From: Blepharisma japonicum
Lineage: Eukaryota; Ciliophora; Heterotrichea; Heterotrichida; Blepharismidae
Assembly (NCBI GenBank): GCA_949751835.1
Contig: CATKHK010000118.1
Coordinates: 49,469-113,468 of the forward strand
DNA: 64,000 nucleotides
Direction of reading: 5' to 3'
A program made the position numbers and the translations under genes. Below, one piece after another: positions 1 through 11,123 of the stretch (position 1 is its first letter; each line of letters opens with the position of its first letter). A model generated the notes under the pieces. That model was not told the DNA's origin and did not search any database. It worked only from the letters and a program-made list of their open reading frames with translations.

Positions 1-138
1 TACAATAAAAAATCAGCTCAAATGTTTGGAGATGAAAGGGAAAAATTTATGTGTTCTGTCAGGGAATTATATATAGATCTTAGTAAGAGACTATGAATCT
101 TTAGATCTTCTTTTGAGTTAGAAGATAAAGAATGCTAA
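1..138 (+). pseudogene. 3' end of a small duplicated ORF, cut by window edge
   Basis: Coding-like tail that matches the ORF at 1501-1707 closely over about 100 bases. Relative to that copy it lacks two bases near position 92, so its C-terminus is read in another frame and runs on to a TAA at 136-138. No domain is recognised. It forms the left edge of the tandem duplication that also contains the phosphatase genes. It is either a decayed copy or a variant C-terminus. Confidence 0.35.
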
Positions 139-151
139 GCTAAAAATATGG

Positions 152-1402
152 TTAGTTGAATTTAAGTGCTTTGAGTTGTTTAATAAAGCCTTTGTTTGGA
201 TTAATACATAATCTTTTTGATTTAACCATTCCATATGCAAAATCAAAGCTAGAGTCGGTATACTTCATCAAATAAGCAATAGCGATTGCAGCACTTCTTG
301 AAATTCCCATATAACAGTGTACAAGAACTCTCTGGCCTTCAGATACGGATTGCTCTATAAAATCTAATGCTTCTTCAAGGTTTTGAGTGATGTCTTCTGC
401 TTCGTTATCTTTCAGTTTTAGATGAAAATAGGTGAATCCAGGAAGCAACTCAACATTTTCTTTATCCAAAACTCTTACTATATTTTTTATATGAGCTTCA
501 GCTAGCCACTCTTTGTTTGTTGCTGCCTTAGCACTACCAAGGAATACTTCAGGCCAAACCTCGTCCATGTAATTTTTATACCTAAATCCATTTCAAATGC
601 CTCTTGATATATAGTCTGCTGAAGTATGTAGTATATATTCGCCAATAGGTAAATCGTTTTCGAAATTAGCTTCAAATATCATCTTATAGACCCCAAAAAA
701 GCCTGAGTCTCGTCTTTCAATGGTTCCAGGTCCTCACCTTTTCCCATTCTGAAAATTTCCTGAATATTTTCACCCAGGATACTTATGTCATAAGTTTTTC
801 CCATAGAATCTCCCATTCTGATAAGTCCCAGGGTACTTTGGTCCAAGTCCATTATCTCCAATTAAAAAGTTTCCTTTAAAATCAGGACCGTCCATAAAAA
901 TTTGCTCCCCATAGCCAGATTGTAAATCGTTTTCAAAGTTTCCTTCATAATGAATCTCTCCCTCATCTAAAATTCCATGTCCACATTTTAAATCGTTTTT
1001 TCATTCTCCCTTATATTTATTACCATTCCAATAAGTCATTTCTCCATTCCCATGCTTTTGACCAAATTTCCATTCTCCAACATATATTCCATTTTCTATA
1101 TTGATCATTCTTCCTTCTCCATGCAATTTACCATCTTCTCAAGACCCTTCACAAATGCAATTAAAAGATAGCATAACTCCACATCCAAAAAGATTATTAT
1201 TTTCATCTGTTTCCCCATAGAAAATCTTTTGGTCGCTACAAATAGGTCTAGGTCGTATTGTTCCCTCAAAGTCATCAAGTTTAAAATACATTCCAGACTT
1301 CTCCAATTCTTCAAAAATTTTGCTATGAAGTTGATTTGAAAAAGTGTCTTTGAAGGTCTGAAAATCTGTAAATAGCCTTATCTCGGGTGTTTGATATTGC
1401 AT
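152..1402 (-). CDS. MORN-repeat / dual-specificity phosphatase fusion protein, 416 aa
   Basis: With TGA read as Trp a single frame runs from the ATG at 1402 to TAA at 152. Residues about 86-250 are MORN repeats (YVGEWKFGQKHGNG, YKGEWKNDLKCGHG and similar), a motif that usually tethers proteins to membranes or scaffolds. Residues about 279-416 are a dual-specificity protein phosphatase domain: the P-loop HCYMGISRS has the nucleophile Cys363 and Arg369, and the likely general acid is Asp332 in KLKDNEAED. It should therefore be an active protein phosphatase targeted by its MORN part. The first 85 residues match nothing I know. A second, decayed copy lies at 1737-2815. The MORN plus DUSP pairing is unusual as far as I know. 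The catalytic motif is seen directly; localisation is inference. Confidence 0.85.
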
Positions 1403-1500
1403 AATATTAATTATTTTGATTTTATTTTAAAATCAAAATTTAAGCTAGATCTTTGATATTTGATAAGCCAAGCATTTTTTTATATATTTCAAGATCTAAT

Positions 1501-1707
1501 ATGCTTAAGCATATCAAAGCATACCTCATCAGAGCTTTTTATAAGGCTAAGTGTCTAGAAGTTTCATTTAATAGATTAAAGAATATAACAAAAAAATCAG
1601 CTCAAATGTTTGGAGATGAAAGGGAAATATTTATGTGTTCTGTCATGGAATTATATATAGATCTTTTAGTCAGAGACTATGAATCTTTGGATCGTCTTTT
1701 GAATTAG
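1501..1707 (+). CDS. small hypothetical ORF, 68 aa
   Basis: A 68-codon frame from the ATG at 1501 to TAG at 1707, rich in Lys and Leu and probably helical. The frame stays open upstream to 1453 without another ATG. Its 3' half is repeated at the window start (1-138), inside the tandem duplication. It converges on the decayed phosphatase copy 30 bases downstream. No family recognised. It may be a fragment of a larger gene that was caught up in the duplication. Confidence 0.35.
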   Translation: MLKHIKAYLIRAFYKAKCLEVSFNRLKNITKKSAQMFGDEREIFMCSVMELYIDLLVRDYESLDRLLN

Positions 1708-1736
1708 AAGATAAAGAATGCTAAGCTAAAAAATGG

Positions 1737-2815
1737 TTAGTTGAATTTAAGTGCTTTGAGTTGTTTAATAAAGCCTTTGTTTGGATTAATACATAATCTC
1801 TTTGATTTAACCTTTTCATATGCAAAATCAAAGTTAGATTCGGTATACTTCATCAAATAAGCAATAACGACTGCAGCACTTCTTGAAATTCCCATATAAC
1901 AGTGTACAAGAACTCTCTGGAAATGAGATACGGCTTGCTCTATAAACTCTAATGCTTCTTCTAGGTTTTGAGTGATGTCTTCTGCTTCGTTACCTTTCAG
2001 TTTTAGATGAAAATAGGTGAATCCAGGAAGCAACTCAACATTTTCTTTATCCAAAACTCTTAGTCAAGGGAGAAAGGAGCAAACTATTCTATTAAAATAA
2101 TTATTAATTATACATTAAATTATCTTGAGCCCTTAAACTTTCGTGTAATCAAAAAAGCGGTAATTTTCTCAAAAATTCAGTCTTTCTCTCTATCTTGCTA
2201 TTTCGGATCAAGAATGAGTAAGTATTTTCAACCTGGAGTAAAATGAGGAATATTCATGATTATTCTTTCATATTTAAATCATCTTTATACTCTGGACAGT
2301 CCATAAAAATTTGTTCTCCATAACCAGATTGTAAATCGTTTTCGAAATTTCCTTGGTAATGTGTTTCCCTTCATCTAAAATTCTATATCCACTTTTTAAG
2401 TCACTTTTCACTCTCCATCATCCTTATTTCCGTTCCAATAAGTCATTGTTCCTTTTCCATACTTTTGGCCAAAATTTCACTCACCGATGTATATTCCATT
2501 TTCAGTGTCAACCATTCTCCCTTTTGCTATGCAATTTTCCGCTTTCCCACGATCTTTCACAAATGCATTTAAAAGACAGCATAATTCCATATCCAAAGGG
2601 GCTGATTTTTTCATCGGTTTCTCCATAAAAAGCATTTTGGTCGCAACAAAAAGGTCCTCATCATACAATACCTTCCAGGTCATCAGCTTTAAAATACATT
2701 CCATCCTTTTCTAATTTCTCAAAAATTTTTATCACAAATTCCACTAGAAAAAGCCTCTTTAAACCTCTGAAAATTTATAAATAAGCTTATATCTATCACT
2801 TCTTTATTCCATTAA
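1737..2815 (-). pseudogene. decayed duplicate of the MORN/DUSP phosphatase gene
   Basis: The phosphatase half (about 1737-2063) is nearly identical to 152-480 and keeps HCYMGISRS, but the general-acid Asp of the intact copy is Gly here (KLKGNEAED). Upstream, the part encoding the domain junction is missing and is replaced by about 215 bases of unrelated AT-rich DNA (about 2064-2280). The MORN half (about 2280-2815) has at least two frameshifts, near 2535 and 2405, and lacks a clear start. This is a dead copy of the gene at 152-1402; a short phosphatase fragment could still be transcribed. Confidence 0.8.
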
Positions 2816-2869
2816 TAAATTATCATACTCTTTTAAAAAACCGAGCTTAAGTTAGAATTTTCCATATAA

Positions 2870-3880
2870 ATGGGACCTAAGAAAAAATCAGAAGGCAGCA
2901 AAAAAGACCCAGTCGATGACTCAGTGGAAAAACTTTATCGCGCCTACCGCAAAAATCTTGCTGAGTTTGGGATACCTATGCCTAAGAAATTAGAAGAAAA
3001 ATTTGCTGAGCTCAGAGATGACAAAAATCCAGGGCGACTTATAGATTTGGTAGTCTGAGAAGAAATCGGTCCTGCAGGAGTTCGTGCAATAGCAGATTCA
3101 TTGAGAGATGTAAAATATCAGAACTTAAAATGCATTCGCTTCTGAAAAGCTAATACAGAAGATGAAGGAGTCCGTGCAATTTGTCAGTTTATTATGCTAT
3201 GCCCAACAGTTACAACTTTAGAATTTATGGAATGCAATATTACTCCTCTCAGTTGTGAGTTTATATCTGGGCTTTTATCTCCAGCTGTTGCTATACCAAT
3301 TTTGACATTAAAATTAGATCACAATAACATTGGCAATGAAGGTATGCTAAATTTATCAAGAGGCTTATGTATGAATTCAATTTTAAATACCTTAAGTCTT
3401 ACTTACTGCGGAATTGATGAAGAAGGTGCTAGACCCCTAATGGAAATTTTAATTTATCAAAATTCTGCCTTAAAAGTCCTAGACCTGCAAGGCAATGTTT
3501 TGAGAAACCGAGGGGTCTGCACAATTTTGCATGGACTTCAGGTAAATAAGTCATTAACTTCCCTGAATTTGACTGACAATCAGTTTGGGGAAGATGAAGA
3601 AGTATTGGGGAAAATCCATGACATGCTAGCTAATAATGAGACATTGCTGACTTTAGACTTCAGGTATAATGGGTTTTATGACTCAGGAGCCAAAGCTATA
3701 ATTGAGATGTTTAAAAGCAACCCTCAGCAGAAGCTAAATTCAACGTTATTAGAGCTTATACTCCCACAAAATAAGGTTTCTGAGGAAGTTTTGGAAGAAC
3801 TAACAAGTATTTTGAATAGTAACAAAGGAAGAGGCAAAAAAGGAAAAAAGGGTAAAAAAGGCAAAAAAGGCAAAAAATAA
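2870..3880 (+). CDS. leucine-rich repeat (RNI-type) protein with poly-GKK tail, 336 aa
   Basis: One frame from the ATG at 2870 to TAA at 3880 when two TGA codons (3056 and near 3143) are read as Trp. After a charged N-terminus of about 85 residues come six or so ribonuclease-inhibitor-type leucine-rich repeats (ILTLKLDHNNIGNEG, LKVLDLQGNVLRNRGV, LTSLNLTDNQFGEDE, LLTLDFRYNGFYDSGA). Such repeats form a curved protein-binding surface. The protein ends in a striking GKKGKKGKKGKK tail that is strongly basic and could bind nucleic acid, acidic lipids or tubulin. Similar LRR proteins occur in dynein-regulatory and other ciliary complexes, but no orthology can be claimed from the sequence. Confidence 0.85.
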
Positions 3881-3990
3881 ATAACTTAAGTATGTGAAAG
3901 GATTTAAAATTTTCAATTTTCATGATATTTTTTTTCTCAAAGATTAAGCACTTATTTTAGAAAATATAAGCCATAATTATAATTGTGAAT

Positions 3991-5070
3991 ATGTACAAAA
4001 AAGCAAGCTCTAAGACAGCTGAAAAGCCTAAAATTTCTGTCTCCAGAATAACTCTTCCTCCTAAGCCAGTATTTTATAAAGATTATGAGGCACAAAGTTG
4101 TAAAAATTCTTTTGAAAAATCATCCTCAAATTCAAATTCTATAAGGCACCAAGTATCACCATCGCTTGCATCTTCTAGGTTTGCGAGTTCTCAATACAAT
4201 ACGCCTAGAGATTCCCCACCAATTTCGAATAAATTTACAATTTATAGTGAAAATGTTCAATCCAGCGGGGTTTATAGTGAGGACTTAAGTACTTCTTCTG
4301 ACGGCGAATTCCAAGAAGCTAGAGAGAGTATTAAAAAGCTCGAAAATGAAAATTCACTATTGAAAACTGATCTTGTATATAATAAAGCACAAATAAATAA
4401 ACTTCGTGAAAAAGTGGAGAATTTACGCAAAGAAGCTAGAGAAAAAGACAGCAAGATAGCCCATTTAAATACATTATTAAAAGAAAGCGAAAATAAAATC
4501 TTAACATTTAATGGAATTCAAAATTTAGGGCAGTTCAGCGATAAAGATGAGCAAATTAAAGATTTGAAATACAAATTAAATATGCAGGAAAAGGAACTAA
4601 CAGAAACGTTCTTAAAAGAAAAACAAGAGTTAGAAATCAAAATTATTGAGCTGGATATGCTATATAGAGAAAAAAATAAAAAAGAAATCCAGGCAATTAC
4701 TAATAATTATTTAGAGGAGCAAAATGAAGAATTAAAAAAAATTGAAGACAAATGCTCAATCTTGGAGAAGGAAAACAATGAACTTAAAAATGCTTTTGAA
4801 AACACTTCTATTCAAAGGGTTGCTAAACTTTCTGCACAAATTGAAGCGGAAATCACTCAGCTAAATCAAGTTTTCAAAATGATGGTATCTGATCACAGAG
4901 TAAGCTTGGCTATGCTTATAATTGCAGCCCAAGCTCGCATAAACTCATCCCCTTCTCCGAATGCTACAGTTTCATCTCTTGAAATTTCTTTAAAAGAACT
5001 TTCACATATGAGGACTGCAATGTCAGATCTATATGCAGAAAAATGTGGAAATGCTTGCAAAATACAATAA
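3991..5070 (+). CDS. coiled-coil protein, 359 aa
   Basis: The first ATG is at 3991; the frame opens two codons earlier at a GTG, which is unlikely to be used. Residues 1-100 are Ser-rich and probably disordered. Residues about 105-270 form a long coiled coil rich in Glu and Lys with heptad Leu (IKKLENENSLLKTDL, KINKLREKVENLRKEA-type runs). The last 90 residues are better ordered, with a hydrophobic helix near VSLAMLIIAAQARI. Likely a structural or scaffold protein. Family not recognised. Confidence 0.75.
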   Translation: MYKKASSKTAEKPKISVSRITLPPKPVFYKDYEAQSCKNSFEKSSSNSNSIRHQVSPSLASSRFASSQYNTPRDSPPISNKFTIYSENVQSSGVYSEDLSTSSDGEFQEARESIKKLENENSLLKTDLVYNKAQINKLREKVENLRKEAREKDSKIAHLNTLLKESENKILTFNGIQNLGQFSDKDEQIKDLKYKLNMQEKELTETFLKEKQELEIKIIELDMLYREKNKKEIQAITNNYLEEQNEELKKIEDKCSILEKENNELKNAFENTSIQRVAKLSAQIEAEITQLNQVFKMMVSDHRVSLAMLIIAAQARINSSPSPNATVSSLEISLKELSHMRTAMSDLYAEKCGNACKIQ

Positions 5071-5378
5071 TATTAATATATAAATATATAAATTTATTAA
5101 ATTTGATTTTATAAATATAAAGCAAACACCTTATTTATTTAAAAAATAGGTATATTAATCTTAAAAGATAGTAAAATTTAATAAATTTCTAACTTTTGTT
5201 AGTTCGTTTAGGAACCATCATGTTATTCAATTTTCAAACAAAAATTAAAATATCTGAAGATCCCCAAGCTTAAGTTTCTTTTAAAATTTAGTCTAATAAA
5301 GCAAATTAAGCTCATCATATAAAATAAATCTAATCAGTGATATTAGATTGCCCTTCTTGGGCATATTGCCTATGAGTA
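5071..5378. other. intergenic, AT-rich
   Basis: Very AT-rich spacer without an ORF or RNA gene that I can support. Confidence 0.6.
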
Positions 5379-5712
5379 TTATAAACCCTTCATGATTAAT
5401 AACAAGCATACTGCATCTTCAGGGAATTTATTACGAACCTTCAGTGAGAATTTAAAATTGGATGAATAGTTGAATAAGCCACAAGCGTCATTTAGATATT
5501 TGCTTGCCTTACGAAACTTATGAAATATCGAGGTAACCTTCTCACCTTCAAATGGAAGATTTTCATTTGTATGTTTTTTAGCTAAATTTTGCCTTGACAA
5601 GGAATCTTCTTCGAGGGTAAAGCTTCTGAAAACTCATAAGTGTTGCTGAAGCCGATGGAGCCGAATAGGAAGTGAAAAGCTGAGAATCACTTTATAATGC
5701 AGACCAATTCAT
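5379..5712 (-). pseudogene. coding-like fragment without start codon
   Basis: Reading TGA as Trp, an open frame of about 110 codons runs from just after a TAA near 5713 to a stop at 5379, but has no ATG. Composition looks coding (LPIRLHRLQQHLW, KFRKASKYLNDACGLFNY). No family recognised. It is likely a remnant of a gene, or an exon whose start lies behind an unseen intron. Confidence 0.35.
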
Positions 5713-6172
5713 ATTTATCAGGTTAAAATAGACAAAGTGATAAATATTCAAAGATAATTTTATTGAGAAAATTATTAGATTCAAGAGAAGAACAATTTAA
5801 ATAAGCAAAGAAAATTATCAAAAACTTTAAATGTATTGCAAGTAGAAATAATATCGAAATAAAAATCCAAGGAATGTAATAATTGTAACAAAATATCAAA
5901 GCCTAATTTTAGATGATTTGTCTCTTAAAATATTTATTTTAAATAGCGCAAATAAAAAAATCCTAAAGCTGATTAATTAACTAGGATATCCTGTAATATC
6001 CCATTTACATTTATTCTATCCAATATTCTCATATAACAGTTTCACCTCTTTGCTTATAAAATAACCTTCACCCAAAAATATGCCAGAACAGAAATAAATT
6101 TTTTTGAAATTATCCTTATTCGTTTTTCTATTAATGTATTTAGATCAATTCCTTTATATTTTCAATAAATAT
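5713..6172. other. intergenic, AT-rich
   Basis: AT-rich spacer upstream of the kelch receptor gene; nothing supportable found in it. Confidence 0.55.
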
Positions 6173-9100
6173 ATGCTTGCTTCTTATATTATCCTCTTCT
6201 GTTTTTCATCAGCACTTGGACTAGAAATTTCATGAATTCCAAGCACAAGATCTCCTCCATCTTCAAGGCAATATTCAACTATGGACTATTTCCCATCAAA
6301 TAATTCATTAGTTATTTTTGGAGGATTTGACACAGATTCTTTGACTTCTTATAATGATCTATGAATGTTCAGCTTTACTTCTAATACTTGGCAAATACTC
6401 TCTACAACGGCAAATATCCTTCCAGGTGATTTTTATATAGATCCACGTTACTCTTCAGCTTCTTTTGCAGACGATATTAAAAGCATTTTTTACATATTTG
6501 GAGGAAGAACTTCCAACGGTCCCCAAAATGATTTATGAATGTTTTCTTTGAAATATTTTATGGTATAATTTATGTAGTGAACAAGTGTTACAACAACTGG
6601 ACCTTTTATATACCCACGATACCTTATGGCATATACAAAATATTATGAGCAAAATACCTTAATGTTCGCTATATTTGGCGGTACTGCGACATTTGCTGAG
6701 GATAATAATTTATATGTGTATGAATTATTTAGATTAAATACAACTTCTTTTGCATGGGTAATTATGCCTCAAAATGGAGATGTGCCTCCAAGAATGCATG
6801 GTGCTAATCTTTTATATAAAAACGGATTCTTTTATCTATTAGGAGGGTATAATACAAATTTTGAAAATCCTTGATTTTATGTATATAATGTTGAGGAAAA
6901 AAGGTGAAGCAATATATCGAATAACAGTAGACATTATATAGAAAAAATATACACTCAAAGAACATTAGCCGGATCCGCAATAAATGAAAATTTTATATAT
7001 TTAATTTCTGGCTGGTCAAATTTAAATGAAAATACACTTTCTGATGTGTATCGAGTAGATTTAAACGACCCAAGTTATTCTTGGGAGCTTGAAAACACAA
7101 TTGGAAATTACAAAAAGAGCTCGTTTGCGTTTTCCACAAATGATAGAACAATATATATGTTTGCTGGATATGATAACAAAGACTCCACAAATGATCTAGC
7201 ATTATTAGATTTATCAGTTTCTCCTATCAAAATTACAGCAATTACTGAGCCTTTTTCAGAGCCAAAAGAGCGTATGAAACATACTCTGGAAGTTGTTTCT
7301 GGTAAACTTTATTTATTTGGCGGAGATAGTTATGGAGAAAAATTAAATGATTTGTGGTCTTTTGATTTAAATAAAAATATATGGTCAAATATCAATGTGA
7401 ATGGATCATTGCCTCCAGCAAGATCAGACCATGCGGCTAGTTCACAAGGAAATGTTATGGTAATTTTTGGAGGTAAAGGGCAATCAAATTTATTAAATGA
7501 TATACAAACTTTTAATTTCATCTCAAATACCTGGACTGAGGTTTCTCCATCTACTTCAGCAATGCCAAGCCCCAGATATGGATCTTGTGTTGTTTATTCC
7601 TCCCCATTTATATTTATATATGGTGGCCACACATCTACAGGCTACTCTTCAGAACTATGAAAATTCCATACAGGCACAAACACATATGAATTACTTGGCA
7701 AAGGGCCAATAGAATTAGAGTCGCCACGATGCTCAGCTTCTAACTACACATTTTACGTTATGTTTGGAAAAACAAATAATCAGAGACCTGAAGGGTCAAT
7801 TTATTCTTATGATCTTGTCAGAGATACTTGGACTGTTAATTTTAATGCAAGTTTAGGCAATAAAAAACAGTCAGATGGCCCTGTATTGAAAATAAATCAA
7901 AATATTCTGGTATTTGGAGGACAATCGTGAGGAATAAACCAAGAGCTTGATGTGTTTTCTATCAATCTAGATAGTCAAGAGTACACTGACTATTCAAGCT
8001 TGCCAACTTATACATTTTATTCAGCATTCGCGTATTTTGGGAATAATTTGTATGTCCATGGAGGAGGGTTTTCAACAGGAATTTTCTTAAGGCCAAATGT
8101 TCCTATAAAAGATTTTTTTATGATAAATTTGAATCAAACATGTAAAAATAATGAATGCTTGTGCAGTCCTGGAAGCTATAAATATGAGAATACATGCAAA
8201 GTATGCCCAACTGGTTCTTATTCAAGTATATATAGAGCTTCTTCTTGTGACTTATGCCCTATAGGCACCTATAGTTTTTTTGAGGGTGGTAATACATTCC
8301 AAGAGTGCTACCCATGCGCCGAAGGTACTTATAATGATCTCATTGGACAAGCTGTCTGCAAAATCTGTCCAGTAAATTATGATTGCCCAGTCGGCACTGT
8401 CAAGCCTGCAAATAAAGTATACTCATTAGGAGATGTATCAATTCAGCCTGATTCTTATGATTCATCAAGTGATAAGCAAGACTCTTTAGTTATTATTGCT
8501 GAAGGGTTTTTGATATTTTTTGTGGTAGTTTTTATACTTATTGTGGCCACTTCAAAAAAGGCCAGAAACCATTTAAAAAAATTTGACGTTTACAAGACAC
8601 AGCACAATTACAAAGAAAATAACTACATGATCCTGGTCAAAACAAGGCTCGGAGGATTTTATACAATTGCTTTTTATACATTGGCAGCGTTATTAGTTTT
8701 TATAACTCTAACAACTTATGCATTCGAAAACATCAGTGAGTCTAAAGGGCTAGTTCCTTTAATTACAGCACAAAATGAAGTTTCTTCATTTTCTGCAGAT
8801 TTAACATTTTTAGTGACTTTTTCTGGATATGGAGGCTCTTGTGTGGCTGATGACAATGGGACATGTTCAAGGCTAATATCATTTTACTCAGAAAATATCA
8901 TAGCTGAAAACGAACCTGGAGATTTAAAATGCGTGCTAACTGATAGCCAGTATTGCCGGCTAGGATATTTTTGCAAAGATTGTGTAATAGCCACAGGAGC
9001 TCAATTTAGTATTGTCCTGTCTGAGCAGCTTAGTTATAGCTCAACTATTTATGTGAATATTACATCTTCTTCATCAATTCCAAATGAAATCAGTAGTATC

Positions 9101-9685
9101 CAGCAATCAATTTCAGCTGATTCAGGAAAAATCTTCAGAGGAAACACCCCTACTGAATTTTATTTTTCTATGATTCCTTCAATTTTCAAATCTGAAATTG
9201 ATTCCTGGCCGTCTTTAGCTACAGGATACCATGCTTCTACCGAAAAAGCTATCGAAGGAGGCTCCCAATGCTCAAATGTTGAGCTTATTTCGAACTCTAA
9301 TTTGAAATTAAAGGTAAATTTAGACTTAAGCAATAGTGCACTTATGACAGAAAGGACTTTAGAGCAAACGTGGCTAATGCTGATAAGTAGCCTGCTGGGG
9401 ACTGTTTTTGGGCTGATGGGAACAATAGGGTCAATTATGAGTTGGAACGAGGAAAAATGGGAAAATTTTGTGGAATGACAGGATCAGAAAAACAGTGTAA
9501 ATAAAAGGATTCATAGTAGCAAACATATACAATATGTATGTCAGCCATCTCTAGCACACAAATTAAATGGGACGCGAGAATTTTCTGGATCAAGTGCAGA
9601 CACTGATGAAAATGATCAATTAATTTCGTCAAAAAGAACCTTCAAATTATCCGGAACACTTGGACATCTTTCTTCATTGCAATAA
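6173..9685 (+). CDS. kelch / GCC2-GCC3 transmembrane protein, about 1160 aa
   Basis: Starts at the ATG at 6173 with a signal peptide (MLASYIILFCFSSALGLE), reads through many TGA-Trp codons and ends at TAA 9685. Two 15-nt introns are removed (6426-6440 probable, 6563-6577 certain because it holds an in-frame TAG). Residues about 20-640 are six to eight kelch repeats (IFGGRTSNGPQNDLW, YLFGGDSYGEKLNDLW, VIFGGKGQSNLLNDI), predicting an extracellular beta-propeller. About 649-735 are Cys-rich GCC2/GCC3 (ephrin-receptor-like) modules (CKVCPTGSYSS, CDLCPIGTYS, CYPCAEGTYND). Transmembrane helices follow near 763-785, 817-838 and 1056-1078, with a Cys-containing ectodomain between the last two and a 70-residue cytosolic tail. 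Probably a cell-surface receptor or adhesion protein of a ciliate-expanded class; ligand unknown. Confidence 0.9.
6426..6440 (+). other. probable 15-nt intron
   Basis: GTGATTTTTATATAG. It is 3n and has no in-frame stop, so the frame does not prove it, but removing it restores a clean kelch junction (NILP-DPRYSS) and its shape matches the proven introns. Confidence 0.6.
6563..6577 (+). other. 15-nt intron
   Basis: GTATAATTTATGTAG. Unspliced it carries in-frame TAA and TAG stops; splicing joins KYFM to WTSVTTTG in frame. Confidence 0.92.
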
Positions 9686-9741
9686 TTAAATTTCATAAAA
9701 ATTAAAAATTTCTAAAATTAAATTCAAACTTAACGGAAACA

Positions 9742-10677
9742 ATGGCATCACTTTACACGAGCCCAGAAAAAGTATTTGATCCACTATCAACTCCAGCTCC
9801 AGACACAGTTCAGCGAACGATGAGTGCTTGTATATTTACCAATTCAGACCGCAAGGCTCATCATAGATCACAAAATTCAGAAAGAAGATATACACAAAAT
9901 GCCCAAAATTTTGATGAAATTTTATCTGAAAGTATCCTTTCGGCAAGCTCACAAAAAGAGGACGTAATTGAAGTAAAAGCTGGGAAGCTATTAGATTTTA
10001 AGGAAAACGCTGTTCAGCAGCCTCCTCAGCATCATAGGCAAGGATCACATCAGCGAAAAAGAAGCATTTGTATAGTAGAAGAAATCCCTGCTGACAAATT
10101 AATACAAGAAATAGCTTCTCAAGCCCGAATAAACAGTTATAATAATTCAACTCGTAGTACAAGCAAAGTTCCTAGTGAAGATGGAGGAAGCAACCCAGGA
10201 AGTAGAAATCAAAGTCCAAAATATCATGCAAGACACATCAGCGATGCAGATTCAGTAATTTATATGGGATTTGGTGATGATTTAACCAATTCAAGAATCT
10301 TTGGAAATCAAATAGAAATTAAAAAATCAAATGCGACTATAAATGAAGAAATCACTGTAGTTAGCAAAAATATCAGAGAATTTGCTCAAAATGACGAAAA
10401 TGCTGAAGAAAACCCAGTCAATATGATGAAAAAGTCCAGACAATCATATGAAAGGAATCCTTTGCCAGTTTTAGGAAACACGCCAAGCTCAGTTTATTGC
10501 ACATTTTGCAAGACATATGTACATACTAAAATCGACTTTTTAAGCGGAAAAGTGCCAGGACCGCTTTTAAGGATGGTTTCTTCAGTTTTTGCTTGCTGCC
10601 AGATACCCTCATGGCTGAACACAATGAGAGTCCATAGGTGTCCTAATTGTACTTTAGTGCTAGCTAAGAGTAGGTAA
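9742..10677 (+). CDS. protein with C-terminal LITAF-like zinc ribbon, 311 aa
   Basis: The ATG at 9742 opens a frame to TAA at 10677. Residues 1-245 are low-complexity, rich in Ser, Asn and Gln and presumably disordered. The last 60 residues resemble a LITAF domain: a CxxC knuckle (YCTFCKTYVHT), a central hydrophobic stretch (GPLLRMVSSVFACCQIPSW) and a second knuckle HRCPNCTLVL. LITAF domains insert peripherally into late-endosome/lysosome membranes with zinc bound by the two knuckles. Membrane trafficking is thus the likely site of action. The long disordered head is specific to this protein. Confidence 0.75.
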   Translation: MASLYTSPEKVFDPLSTPAPDTVQRTMSACIFTNSDRKAHHRSQNSERRYTQNAQNFDEILSESILSASSQKEDVIEVKAGKLLDFKENAVQQPPQHHRQGSHQRKRSICIVEEIPADKLIQEIASQARINSYNNSTRSTSKVPSEDGGSNPGSRNQSPKYHARHISDADSVIYMGFGDDLTNSRIFGNQIEIKKSNATINEEITVVSKNIREFAQNDENAEENPVNMMKKSRQSYERNPLPVLGNTPSSVYCTFCKTYVHTKIDFLSGKVPGPLLRMVSSVFACCQIPSWLNTMRVHRCPNCTLVLAKSR

Positions 10678-10799
10678 TTTAATTTAAAACGATTCTTCAA
10701 ACTCCAAAATTTTTCTTTCAACCTTGTCAAATCAATCTTCAAAAAATAAGAATTTATATGAAAAAGGATTTTTTGCATTTTGGAAGGGAAAATTAATTT

Positions 10800-11123
10800 A
10801 TGTGTCTTTCTTTTCTGTGCTGTTATTGAAGAAATAAGAAGAAATCTTCAGCAAAAGTGCCTACAGTAGCACCAATGGTATTTTCACTACAAATGGAGCA
10901 GCAGTCGTCAGATTCCCTTAGTAGCTTAAGAGCAGAAATAAATTCTTTAGGTATTCCTATAGAAAAAGAAAAATATTATCATGAAATAGGAGGAGTTTTG
11001 ATACTAAAACGAGTCTCAGCAAGTGTACAGAACTCAGTGCATATAAAAGAAATTTCAATTGAAATTGAGTCACCTATAAAAGATCGTGTAAAAATGGCTA
11101 GGGAGCGTTTAATGACTTTATAG
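10800..11123 (+). CDS. small hypothetical protein, 107 aa
   Basis: The ATG at 10800 is in frame through one TGA-Trp to TAG at 11123. It begins MCLSFLCCYWRNKKKS: a Cys-rich hydrophobic start followed by basic residues, a pattern typical of S-palmitoylated peripheral membrane proteins (inference). The rest is mixed alpha/beta and charged, with no known domain. It sits 122 bases after the LITAF-like gene on the same strand. Confidence 0.55.

Noticed and set aside
679-861. Separate small minus-strand ORF between the MORN and phosphatase parts
   Set aside because: It is in a different frame from the continuous 416-codon MORN-DUSP reading and disappears when TGA is Trp.
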